Part shown: in pieces, positions 8,973 to 19,970 of the stretch | How the letters are laid out: each line of letters begins with the position of its first letter | Position numbering within the stretch: the stretch's first letter is position 1 | Origin: Firmicutes bacterium AF25-13AC | GTDB lineage: Bacteria > Bacillota > Clostridia > Lachnospirales > Lachnospiraceae | DNA length: 64,000 nt | NCBI GenBank assembly: GCA_003478935.1 | Contig: QUFP01000017.1 | Coordinates: 1-64,000 of the forward strand | Direction of reading: 5' to 3' | Translations under genes and position numbers: made by a program | The notes under the pieces: generated by a model | Told to the model about the DNA's origin: nothing | The model's input: the letters and a program-made list of their open reading frames with translations, nothing else | Database searches by the model: none

Positions 8973-10127
8973 TTATTTATCCTTATCTTTTTCAAAGAAA
9001 TCTTTGATTGGATGCTTTTTCTTAGTTGTCGTTGTATTGGCAGTCGTCTTGCCATTCATCGCCTCATCAAATGCCTGCAGTGCCTCTTTTTGATCCTTTG
9101 TCATACTGGTTGGTACCTGTACTACAAAAGTAACATAATGATCACCGCGTACATTTTTGTTGCGAAGACTCGGAACACCCTTGCCTCTTAAACGTACCTG
9201 CGTATCAGTCTGAGTTCCTGCTTTAAGCTCATACTCCACCTGACCGTCAATTGTATCAATTCTAATCGTTGCACCAAGCGCTGCCTGTACAAAAGATACT
9301 GGCACTGTTGAGAAAATATCGTAGTCCTGACGTCTAAAGATCGGATGCTGTGATACTGCAACCTCAACAAGAAGATCACCCCACTCGCCGCCGTTAATAC
9401 CAGGCTCACCCTTTCCGCGGATACGAATGCTCTGGCCATTGTCAATACCAGCTGGAATCGTAACCTGAATGGTCTTTAACTTTGTCTGATATCCGGTACC
9501 ACGACAGTCTGGACACTTGTCCTTTATGATCTTACCGCTTCCATGACAATCCGGGCAGACCTGAACGTTACGAACCATACCAAACATTGACTGCTGTGTG
9601 ATTGTAATCTGGCCGCGTCCCTGACATTTCGGACAAATAATAGGAGAAGTTCCTGGCTTTGCACCTGAGCCATGACAAGTTGGACAAGGATCCTTAAGAT
9701 TTAACTTAAGCTCCTTCTCGCAGCCCTTTACAGACTCATCAAAAGTAATACGTACTGCCGTTCGAAGATTTGCGCCCTTCATAGGACCGTCATTTCTTCT
9801 GCTTCGTCCGCCGCCAAATAAATCTCCAAAGATATCTCCAAAGATGTCTCCCATATCGCCGCTAAAGCCACTAAAACCACCGCCGTAGCCTCCGCCGCTG
9901 CCATCAAATGCTGCATGACCAAACTGATCATACTGTGCACGCTTTTCCTTATCACTTAATACACTGTAAGCCTCTGAGGCCTCCTTAAAAATTTCTGCAG
10001 CTTCTGCGCTCGGGTTAATATCCGGATGATACTTCTTGGCAATCTCTCTGTATGCCTTTTTTATGGCGGCATCATCAGCGTCCTTCGCTACACCAAGGAC
10101 TTCGTAGTAATCTCTCTTCTCTGCCAT
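8973..10127 (-). CDS. dnaJ: Chaperone protein DnaJ (Hsp40)
   Basis: A 384-residue type I DnaJ: J domain at 1-70 with the HPD motif (KYHPDINP), a Gly/Phe-rich linker (residues about 72-105), the zinc domain with four CxxCxGxG repeats ([32 protein letters not shown]) and the substrate-binding C-terminal domain. It stimulates DnaK ATPase in the cytoplasm. The start [12 protein letters not shown] is chosen because it matches the family start and has GGGAG five bases upstream. An in-frame extension of 25 codons with its own AGGAG site exists upstream (ATG at 10200-10202) and is discussed among the findings. It is the last gene of the operon, about 194 bases after dnaK. Confidence 0.95.
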   Translation of the reverse strand: MAEKRDYYEVLGVAKDADDAAIKKAYREIAKKYHPDINPSAEAAEIFKEASEAYSVLSDKEKRAQYDQFGHAAFDGSGGGYGGGFSGFSGDMGDIFGDIFGDLFGGGRSRRNDGPMKGANLRTAVRITFDESVKGCEKELKLNLKDPCPTCHGSGAKPGTSPIICPKCQGRGQITITQQSMFGMVRNVQVCPDCHGSGKIIKDKCPDCRGTGYQTKLKTIQVTIPAGIDNGQSIRIRGKGEPGINGGEWGDLLVEVAVSQHPIFRRQDYDIFSTVPVSFVQAALGATIRIDTIDGQVEYELKAGTQTDTQVRLRGKGVPSLRNKNVRGDHYVTFVVQVPTSMTKDQKEALQAFDEAMNGKTTANTTTTKKKHPIKDFFEKDKDK

Positions 10128-10321
10128 AAATACTCCCATCTGGCAACCGCTCAAAGCCGCTTCGGCCAAAAGGGCTACCAATACTTTTCTTACTCTTAAC
10201 ATGGCAAAACTCCTGGAGAAGTCCCCAAGAGCAATGCCATTTTTTATCTTACTAAAACTTCTTAATTATTTCAACCCACAGTTGATATTTTTTTCAAACT
10301 TTCTAATTAAGCGTTTTTTTA

Positions 10322-12189
<1,868 letters not shown>

Positions 12190-12285
12190 CTAATTTCCTC
12201 CTAGATTGATCTTTTAATGTTTTGTAATCAAATCTTTCTTTATCAAATATGCAGCTTTTGCTGCGTCTAATATGCTAACTTTAAT

Positions 12286-12906
12286 TTAATTTGCAACCTG
12301 TACCATAGAATGCCTTACAACACTTCCGTGATATAAATAGCCTTTCTGGAACTCCTGAGCAACTGTGTTTTCGCCAAGGTTCTCATCCTCAACATGCATC
12401 ACAGCGTTGTGCAGGTTTGGATCAAATGGCTTGCCAACTGCTTCAATAGGCTCAACACCCATATCTGCAAGTGCTTTTACAAGCTGCTTATAAACCATAT
12501 CCATACCGCTTACAAATGGATCGCTCATCTGCTCCTCGCTAAGACCTGCGAATCCACGCTCGAAGTTATCTATAATTGGAAGAAGCTTCTCTACAACTGA
12601 CTTTGCTCCCATGTCGAACATGGTTGATTTTTCTTTTTCAGTTCTCTTGCGGAAGTTCTCAAACTCTGCAAGATTACGTTTTCTCAAATCATCAAGCTGC
12701 GCTGTCAGATCTTCGATCTGCTTATCTTTCTTATCTTTTTTCTTGCCAAAGAAGCGCTTCTTATCATCTGTCTGCACATCCTTGTCATCCGGCTGATTCT
12801 CGGCAGCCTGTGCATCTGTCTGCTCCTGACTCATATCTTCAGCAGCCTCCTGCTCGGTCTCTTCAAGAATCTCATCAGCAACTGTTTCTTTTTCCATGTC
12901 TGTCAC
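12286..12906 (-). CDS. grpE: Nucleotide exchange factor GrpE
   Basis: A 206-residue GrpE. The first 75 residues are acidic and disordered; then a long coiled coil (KDKQIEDLTAQLDDLRKRNLAEFENFRKRTEKE) leads to the beta-wing head with the conserved G-V-E-P-I pattern (MGVEPIEAVGKPFDPNLHNAV). It removes ADP from DnaK. The start codon is GTG at 12904-12906: AGGCGG is 7 bases before it, while the first ATG, three codons later, is too far from the site. The gap from hrcA is 53 bases. Confidence 0.95.
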   Translation of the reverse strand: MTDMEKETVADEILEETEQEAAEDMSQEQTDAQAAENQPDDKDVQTDDKKRFFGKKKDKKDKQIEDLTAQLDDLRKRNLAEFENFRKRTEKEKSTMFDMGAKSVVEKLLPIIDNFERGFAGLSEEQMSDPFVSGMDMVYKQLVKALADMGVEPIEAVGKPFDPNLHNAVMHVEDENLGENTVAQEFQKGYLYHGSVVRHSMVQVAN

Positions 12907-12959
12907 GATACATCCGCCTTTCTATCTCCTGTTTTTCAGGATCTTTCCTCAGGCCTGAC

Positions 12960-14012
12960 CTAAGGTTCATTTTTTTTATAAATTGCATCCAGCTGATCTC
13001 TTAAATTCTTCAATGTGCCTACAACCTTTTCGTAATCCATACGCTTTGGTCCTACCACACCAAGAGTTCCCTGAACGCCATCACCCAAATCATATCTTGC
13101 GGTTACTACGCTGCAGTCCTTCATATCCTGCATGCCGTTCTCCTCACCGATATAAACCTGAATGCCCGAATTGCTCTGTGAACCGCTCTCCGAGTTCTTA
13201 TCTAAATTATCCTCAAGCAGCTTTGCCAGCTCTTCCTTTTCCTCAAATGTGGAAATCAGACGCTGTGCATTTTTCTCATCCGAAAGTTCTGGGTAACGGA
13301 ATATATTATTTGCACCGCTCGTATAAATTACCGGTGCCGATTCATGTTTGATCGCCTCTGCGACCGCCTCAAGCACACTTCCTACAACGCAGCTGTAATC
13401 TCCTGCCTGCTCCTTTAGCTGTGTGATAATTCCCAGATTAATCTGGTCTATCGTCAACCCATTCAAGGCGCTGTTAATGAGGACATTTAATTTAAGAAGC
13501 TCTTCCTCGCTGATGTCGCTTTCGATATTTAAAATCGTGTTCTTCACAAGATTTCCTTCGACCACGATAACAGCTAAAAGCTTTCCTTCCTCCATTCGTG
13601 AAAGCTGTAAAAACTTAAGCTTATTTGCACCAACCTGCGGTCCTGTAATCATCGTCGCATAATTGGTATTTGCTGCAAGAACCTTAACCATCTGCTTTAG
13701 CAAAAGCTCAAGCCGGTCTACTCTCTTGACTACAACTTCCTGAAGCTCATTGTTTTCCTTTTCACGTGTCTTCATCAGATGATCCACATACAGGCGATAG
13801 CCCTTATCCGACGGGATTCGTCCGGCAGATGTATGTGGCTGAATGATAAGCCCCATCTCCTCAAGATCTGCCATCTCATTTCTAATCGTGGCTGAACTTA
13901 AGTTTAAGTCCGTGTACTTAGAAATCGTCCGTGAGCCTACCGGTTCACCAGTCTCCAGATAATTTTTAATGATTGCTGTAAAAATCTTCCATTTTCTGTC
14001 ATCTAGTTCCAC
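12960..14012 (-). CDS. hrcA: Heat-inducible transcription repressor HrcA
   Basis: Repressor of the dnaK operon, which binds CIRCE and is tuned by GroEL in studied species. N-terminal winged helix (TGEPVGSRTISKYTDLNLSSATIRNEMADLEEMGLI) and the C-terminal GAF-like and dimerisation regions (GPQVG, LGVVGPKRMDYEKVVGTL) are all present. I place the start at GTG 14010-14012 (VELDDRKWKIF), which matches the family start and has AAGGAA eight bases upstream. A longer frame begins at 14054, but its ATGs lie inside the CIRCE element and have only a weak ribosome site. With the GTG start the protein is about 350 residues. Confidence 0.92.
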   Translation of the reverse strand: MELDDRKWKIFTAIIKNYLETGEPVGSRTISKYTDLNLSSATIRNEMADLEEMGLIIQPHTSAGRIPSDKGYRLYVDHLMKTREKENNELQEVVVKRVDRLELLLKQMVKVLAANTNYATMITGPQVGANKLKFLQLSRMEEGKLLAVIVVEGNLVKNTILNIESDISEEELLKLNVLINSALNGLTIDQINLGIITQLKEQAGDYSCVVGSVLEAVAEAIKHESAPVIYTSGANNIFRYPELSDEKNAQRLISTFEEKEELAKLLEDNLDKNSESGSQSNSGIQVYIGEENGMQDMKDCSVVTARYDLGDGVQGTLGVVGPKRMDYEKVVGTLKNLRDQLDAIYKKNEP

Positions 14013-14040
14013 AAGCTCACTTCCTTTTCCTTTGTTTCTA

Positions 14041-14067
14041 TTAGCACTCATCATCCCTGAGTGCTAA
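14041..14067 (-). promoter_or_regulatory. CIRCE operator
   Basis: Perfect TTAGCACTC-N9-GAGTGCTAA inverted repeat, the HrcA binding site, placed just downstream of the promoter -10 and 28 bases before the preferred GTG start of hrcA. It indicates HrcA autoregulation of the hrcA-grpE-dnaK-dnaJ transcript. Confidence 0.97.
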
Positions 14068-14074
14068 CGATTAT

Positions 14075-14103
14075 AAAATAGCACTATCGGGACGTATTGT
14101 CAA
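14075..14103 (-). promoter_or_regulatory. Sigma-A promoter of the heat-shock operon
   Basis: A perfect TTGACA (14098-14103) and TATTTT (14075-14080) are separated by 17 bases; TATAAT at 14070-14075 overlaps the -10 but would give a 22-base spacer. It lies immediately upstream of CIRCE. Confidence 0.7.
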
Positions 14104-14146
14104 TACATTTGTTAAAAAAAATTGTGAAAATTTTTGGAACAATTAC

Positions 14147-14174
14147 AAGAGCCGGGCAGTGTTGCCCGGCTCTT
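14147..14174 (-). terminator. Hairpin terminator after gdhA
   Basis: A 12-bp perfect stem, AAGAGCCGGGCA/TGCCCGGCTCTT, with a 4-base loop, 23 bases past the gdhA stop. The following minus-strand sequence is T-rich but broken. Confidence 0.75.
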
Positions 14175-14196
14175 ATTAATATATATGTTGGGAGGA

Positions 14197-15712
<1,516 letters not shown>

Positions 15713-15741
15713 ATGGTACTACATGAATTAAATTACGTCAA
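15713..15741 (-). promoter_or_regulatory. Promoter of gdhA
   Basis: TTGACG (15736-15741) and TACCAT (15713-15718) with a 17-base spacer, in a strongly AT-rich stretch (15720-15810). This places the transcript start near 15706 and defines the long leader. Confidence 0.55.
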
Positions 15742-15862
15742 TATGTGTTTTTTAAAAATAAAATAAATTTTTTAGCGTGTTTTTGTGTATTTATACAATG
15801 CGCTATGGTAAAGTGGCAAAGTGCCGATTTTTTTCTTTCTCTTCCGTTCATATTGCACATAT

Positions 15863-15913
15863 AAAAAAAGCCCAAAGACAGGCCGGATTTCTCCGGATAC
15901 CCGCCTTTGGGTT
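15863..15913 (-). terminator. Terminator after glyS
   Basis: The minus strand reads ACCCAAAGGCGGG, a TCCGG-AGAAA-TCCGG inner arm, then CTTTGGG and TTTTTTT. This is a strong rho-independent terminator 16 bases past the glyS stop. Confidence 0.88.
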
Positions 15914-15928
15914 TAGTTGCAAAACTCT

Positions 15929-17317
15929 TTAGAAATCAAACTTTTCTTCGAAATATGCCTTAAGATCTGCAATAGCAACACGCTCCTGCTTCATGGTATC
16001 ACGATCACGAACAGTTACGCAGCCATCAGTCTCAGAATCAAAGTCATAGGTGATGCAGAACGGTGTTCCGATCTCATCCTGTCTTCTGTAACGCTTTCCA
16101 ATTGCACCGCGGTCATCAAACTCACAGTTGTACTTTTTGATAAGCTGCTCATATACCTTCATAGCACCATCATTGAGCTTCTTAGAAAGCGGAAGCACAC
16201 CGATCTTTACTGGTGCCAGTGCCGGATGGAAATGAAGAACAGTACGAACATCGCCGCCCTCTAACTCTTCCTCGTCATATGCTGCACAAAGGAATGCCAG
16301 TGTTACACGGTCAGCTCCAAGAGATGGCTCGATAACATATGGAATGTAACGCTCCTTCTTCTCATCATCAAAGTAGGTCATATCCTCACCAGATGTGTTC
16401 TGATGCTGAGTTAAATCGTAATCGGTACGGTCTGCGATACCCCAAAGCTCACCCCATCCAAACGGGAATAAGAACTCGATATCAGTTGTTCCCTTAGAAT
16501 AGAAGCACAGCTCCTCAGGAGAATGATCTCTTGCACGCATCTCGTCTTCCTTGATGCCAAGGCTCTTTAACCAGTCGATGCAGTACTGGCGCCAATACTG
16601 GAACCACTCAAGATCAGTACCTGGCTCACAGAAGAACTCTAACTCCATCTGCTCGAACTCTCTTGTACGGAATGTAAAGTTTCCTGGTGTAATCTCGTTA
16701 CGGAAGGACTTTCCGATCTGGCCAATACCAAATGGAAGCTTCTTACGTGATGTTCTCTGTACATTTTTGAAGTTTACGAAGATACCTTGTGCAGTCTCCG
16801 GACGAAGATATACGGTATTCTTTGCATCCTCAGTAACACCCTGGAATGTCTTAAACATCAAATTAAACTGACGAATATCAGTGAAATCATGCTTTCCGCA
16901 TGTCGGACAGCAAATATTCTTCTCATCGATGAACTCTTTCATCTCCTGTGTTGTCCAGCCGTCGATTGGCTTTTCCGGCTCCTGTCCCTGCTCAGCATAG
17001 TAATCCTCAATCAGCTTATCAGCACGGAAACGCTCATGGCAGCACTTACAGTCCATTAACGGATCAGAGAAACCACCCAGATGGCCTGAAGCTACCCATG
17101 TCTGTGGGTTCATCAGGATTGCACAGTCTACACCTACATTATAAGGATTGCCAGTAACAAACTTCTGCCACCATGCCTTTTTTACATTATTCTTAAGTTC
17201 AACACCGAGATTACCATAATCCCATGTATTTGCCAGACCGCCGTAAATCTCAGATCCTGGATATACAAAGCCTCTGGACTTTGCAAGAGCTACAATTTTC
17301 TCTAATGTCTTTTCCAT
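15929..17317 (-). CDS. glyS: Glycyl-tRNA synthetase, single-chain class II type
   Basis: A 462-residue glycine-tRNA ligase of the dimeric, single-polypeptide type. Signs: the opening [35 protein letters not shown], a zinc-type pair CKCC...CPTC near residues 90-140, class II motif 2 ([25 protein letters not shown]) and motif 3 ([14 protein letters not shown]), and the C-terminal anticodon-binding domain. No T-box leader was found in the 74 bases upstream. Length is normal. A strong terminator follows. Confidence 0.95.
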   Translation of the reverse strand: MEKTLEKIVALAKSRGFVYPGSEIYGGLANTWDYGNLGVELKNNVKKAWWQKFVTGNPYNVGVDCAILMNPQTWVASGHLGGFSDPLMDCKCCHERFRADKLIEDYYAEQGQEPEKPIDGWTTQEMKEFIDEKNICCPTCGKHDFTDIRQFNLMFKTFQGVTEDAKNTVYLRPETAQGIFVNFKNVQRTSRKKLPFGIGQIGKSFRNEITPGNFTFRTREFEQMELEFFCEPGTDLEWFQYWRQYCIDWLKSLGIKEDEMRARDHSPEELCFYSKGTTDIEFLFPFGWGELWGIADRTDYDLTQHQNTSGEDMTYFDDEKKERYIPYVIEPSLGADRVTLAFLCAAYDEEELEGGDVRTVLHFHPALAPVKIGVLPLSKKLNDGAMKVYEQLIKKYNCEFDDRGAIGKRYRRQDEIGTPFCITYDFDSETDGCVTVRDRDTMKQERVAIADLKAYFEEKFDF

Positions 17318-17391
17318 AATCGTTCTTCCTCCAAAAATGTTTTATAAAGTTACTGTTCGCAAAACAAAAGATTGCGCTTTGCTCACTGTGA

Positions 17392-18075
17392 CTACTTGAA
17401 AATGATATACCCACCGTCATTGCCAGTGATCTGGGCACAGTTTGATGCCAGAACTGTAACATTTGGGGAAACATATGCAATATCATGCTCACCAAATACA
17501 GTTACAGGGTAATCTGCGTACACAAGACAATAATCTGTCTTTTTAATCAAATCTTCACTGCTGATATGCTTTTGACCATCGCTTGTGACAAAATCGCCGC
17601 TAAGTGCCATGGTACTGCTGCCAAGCTGTGATGTGTAAAGCTTGCTTCCACCGGCATTTTGAATCTCAGCAGAATTAAAGCCTGTATAGGTATCACCATT
17701 TGCATACGTAAATACGACGCTTGCTTTTTTGTCCTTCACTACTGCCTTTTCGTAGCACACTGGAAGAAGAATACTTTCTTTTTCTTCCTTTGTCATCTGA
17801 TCATAGCTATAATAGGAGCAGCCGTACACATTTTTGTTGAAAGACAGCGCCTCCTGCTGTGCCACACCTGCAAGCTCGTCGATACTGTAGTAATCCTTAT
17901 CAAAGTCAGAAATCATGGCAGCACGGATTGTCGCATTGTCTTCCACGTAAATGCTGTTTTCGGCTTCTGTGAAGTCATATGACTTCGTAAGCAATCCACA
18001 GCCTTCTAAACTGACCGCCGCCACAAGCCCTGCCATAAGACTGGCTATTTTTATCCGTATCATCCTGTTTCTCAT
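17392..18075 (-). CDS. Lipoprotein of unknown function
   Basis: A lipoprotein of about 227 residues: basic start (MRNRMIRIKI), hydrophobic stretch, then the lipobox SLEGC. The mature part is a mixed alpha/beta sequence with several Tyr/Asp-rich stretches and no family motif I can name. The preferred ATG at 18075 has AGAGGAAAG just upstream, and the earlier in-frame ATG (18093) overlaps that site. It lies between recO and glyS, 74 bases before glyS, and could be transcribed with either. No homologous gene elsewhere in the window. Confidence 0.75.
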   Translation of the reverse strand: MRNRMIRIKIASLMAGLVAAVSLEGCGLLTKSYDFTEAENSIYVEDNATIRAAMISDFDKDYYSIDELAGVAQQEALSFNKNVYGCSYYSYDQMTKEEKESILLPVCYEKAVVKDKKASVVFTYANGDTYTGFNSAEIQNAGGSKLYTSQLGSSTMALSGDFVTSDGQKHISSEDLIKKTDYCLVYADYPVTVFGEHDIAYVSPNVTVLASNCAQITGNDGGYIIFK

Positions 18076-18243
18076 ACTTTTCTTTCCTCTCATTACTGCC
18101 TCTTTTCGGCAGAGACTTATCTTTTATACATTCTATGGTATCTTGGCGAATATTTCAAGTATAAAATCTTCCTATTTCTTTAACATTTCTTTACAAATGT
18201 GTCAGCAATCTGCTCTAATCACATAAAAAGCAGGCAAAACGGC

Positions 18244-19017
18244 TTACAAAGTGCCCATAAAGTGCACCATATCCTCAAGAACCTGCAATGATTTAAACTC
18301 TCTTGAAAAGTATCGTCTGCGCCATTTCACTGTCAGATCATAAAGTGTACGCTTAACTGGCTCTTCAAGACAGAATGTGTAAAGTCTGCCGATTGGAGCC
18401 GTCAGAATATACTGAAGCGTATACATAGCTGATTCATCCAGATAAAGACGCGCCGATGTATGTGCATCATTTTTTCTTTTTGCACATTCTTCACAGACAC
18501 AATTCCCCCGCTCGACAGACAGCCAGCCTTTTGTGAGTTTGCTTTTACATACACTGCACTCAAATACCTGCGGATAAACGCCCATCACTAAAAACAGACG
18601 AAGCTCATAAACAAGACGCACAAGCTCATCTGGAATAGCCTGATTTTCCAATGCCTTTAATGAGAAATAAAGAAGATTCAGCAATTCTCTTCCATCATCA
18701 TTTTCCTCTGAGGCAAAACCTGCTGCCTCAAGGAAATAGCAGCCATATGCCATCTTAGTCACGTCAGAGCTGACTGCCTCAAAATACTCTTTTATTGAAG
18801 CAGCCTGCACTGTGTACGAATCTCGTCCGGCATGCAGTGTAAATATACCCATGGAAAACGGACGTGCCGCAGCTAACAGCGAACTGTTTGGCCGTCTTGC
18901 CCCACGCACAAATGCGCTGATTCGCCCAAGGTCTGTTGTCAAAAGCACAATTCGCCTGTCATATTCACCTATTGGCATGGCAGACAGAACCATTCCGTTC
19001 ACTGTTACGGTATCCAT
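18244..19017 (-). CDS. recO: DNA repair protein RecO
   Basis: A 257-residue RecO, a RecF-pathway mediator that loads RecA and anneals single strands. The N-terminal OB fold (VNGMVLSAMPIGEYDRRIVLLTTDLGRISAFVRGARR) is followed by a helical domain with a four-Cys zinc site (CSVCKSKL...CVCEECA at about 146-171). It lies 20 bases downstream of era, the usual Firmicutes order, so translation is probably coupled. Confidence 0.93.
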   Translation of the reverse strand: MDTVTVNGMVLSAMPIGEYDRRIVLLTTDLGRISAFVRGARRPNSSLLAAARPFSMGIFTLHAGRDSYTVQAASIKEYFEAVSSDVTKMAYGCYFLEAAGFASEENDDGRELLNLLYFSLKALENQAIPDELVRLVYELRLFLVMGVYPQVFECSVCKSKLTKGWLSVERGNCVCEECAKRKNDAHTSARLYLDESAMYTLQYILTAPIGRLYTFCLEEPVKRTLYDLTVKWRRRYFSREFKSLQVLEDMVHFMGTL

Positions 19018-19037
19018 TTGTTTTCCTTTCTATAAGC

Positions 19038-19943
19038 TTACTTCTCGTCCTCGTGATATCCAAAATTCTTCATATAAAGATCGCTGTCGCGCCAGTCCTT
19101 ACGCACCTTGACAAACAGCTTTAAATTAACCTTCATCTCAAGCATGTCTTCGATGTCACGACGTGCATCACTTCCGATTGCTTTTAGCATCGAGCCGCCC
19201 TTGCCGATAATGATTCCCTTATGAGACTCACGCTCACATATAATGGATGCTTCGATATCCATCACAGAGCCATCCGGGCGCTCTTTCATCTGCTCGATTG
19301 TAACTGCAATGCCGTGCGGAATTTCTTCCTGAAGACGTCTAAGTGCCTTCTCTCGAATCATCTCTGCTGCAATCTGACGCATTGGCTGATCAGTGACAGT
19401 ATCCTCATCATAATACATTGGGCCATACGGCAGATAACGAAATACAGTATCAAGCAGTGTATCTGTATTGACACTTCTAAGTGCAGAAACGGCTACCACC
19501 TCATTAAAGTCTGCAATTTGACGGTATGCCTTGATGCACTCTGCCACTGCTTCCTTCTTTACTGTATCAGTCTTGTTGACGATCAAAAAGACAGGACACT
19601 TGAGCTGGCGAAGCTTCTTTGCAATCTCCTGTTCGCCTCTTCCGATAAAGGTGGTCGGCTCAACAAGCCACATGACAATGTCAGCCTGTGAAAATGTTTT
19701 CTGCGCAACCTCTACCATATATGTGCCCAGACGATTCTGTGCCTTATGGATGCCCGGCGTATCCAGAAAAACGGCCTGACCGCGCTCATCTGTATAAACG
19801 GTGCGGATCTGATTTCTCGTTGTCTGAGGCTTTCTTGATGTGATCGCAATCTTTTGTCCAATCAGGTGATTCATCAATGTGGATTTTCCCACGTTTGGAC
19901 GTCCGACCAGTGCAATAAAGCCTGATTTTTTCTGTTTTTCCAT
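19038..19943 (-). CDS. era: GTPase Era
   Basis: A 301-residue GTPase needed for 16S rRNA maturation and 30S assembly. G1 GRPNVGKST, G2/G3 region RKPQTTRNQIRTVY and DTPGIH, G4 NKTD and G5 SALR are all present. The C-terminal KH domain has GSMLKAIGSDARRDIEDML (about 235-255). Normal length and domain order. It is followed closely by recO and preceded by the M16C protease gene. Confidence 0.96.
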   Translation of the reverse strand: MEKQKKSGFIALVGRPNVGKSTLMNHLIGQKIAITSRKPQTTRNQIRTVYTDERGQAVFLDTPGIHKAQNRLGTYMVEVAQKTFSQADIVMWLVEPTTFIGRGEQEIAKKLRQLKCPVFLIVNKTDTVKKEAVAECIKAYRQIADFNEVVAVSALRSVNTDTLLDTVFRYLPYGPMYYDEDTVTDQPMRQIAAEMIREKALRRLQEEIPHGIAVTIEQMKERPDGSVMDIEASIICERESHKGIIIGKGGSMLKAIGSDARRDIEDMLEMKVNLKLFVKVRKDWRDSDLYMKNFGYHEDEK

Positions 19944-19970
19944 ATCTTATTTCCTTTCCAGTGCAGCAAA

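Noticed and set aside
17318..17391. T-box leader for glyS
   Set aside because: The gap from the preceding lipoprotein gene is only 74 bases and has no T-box sequence or antiterminator.
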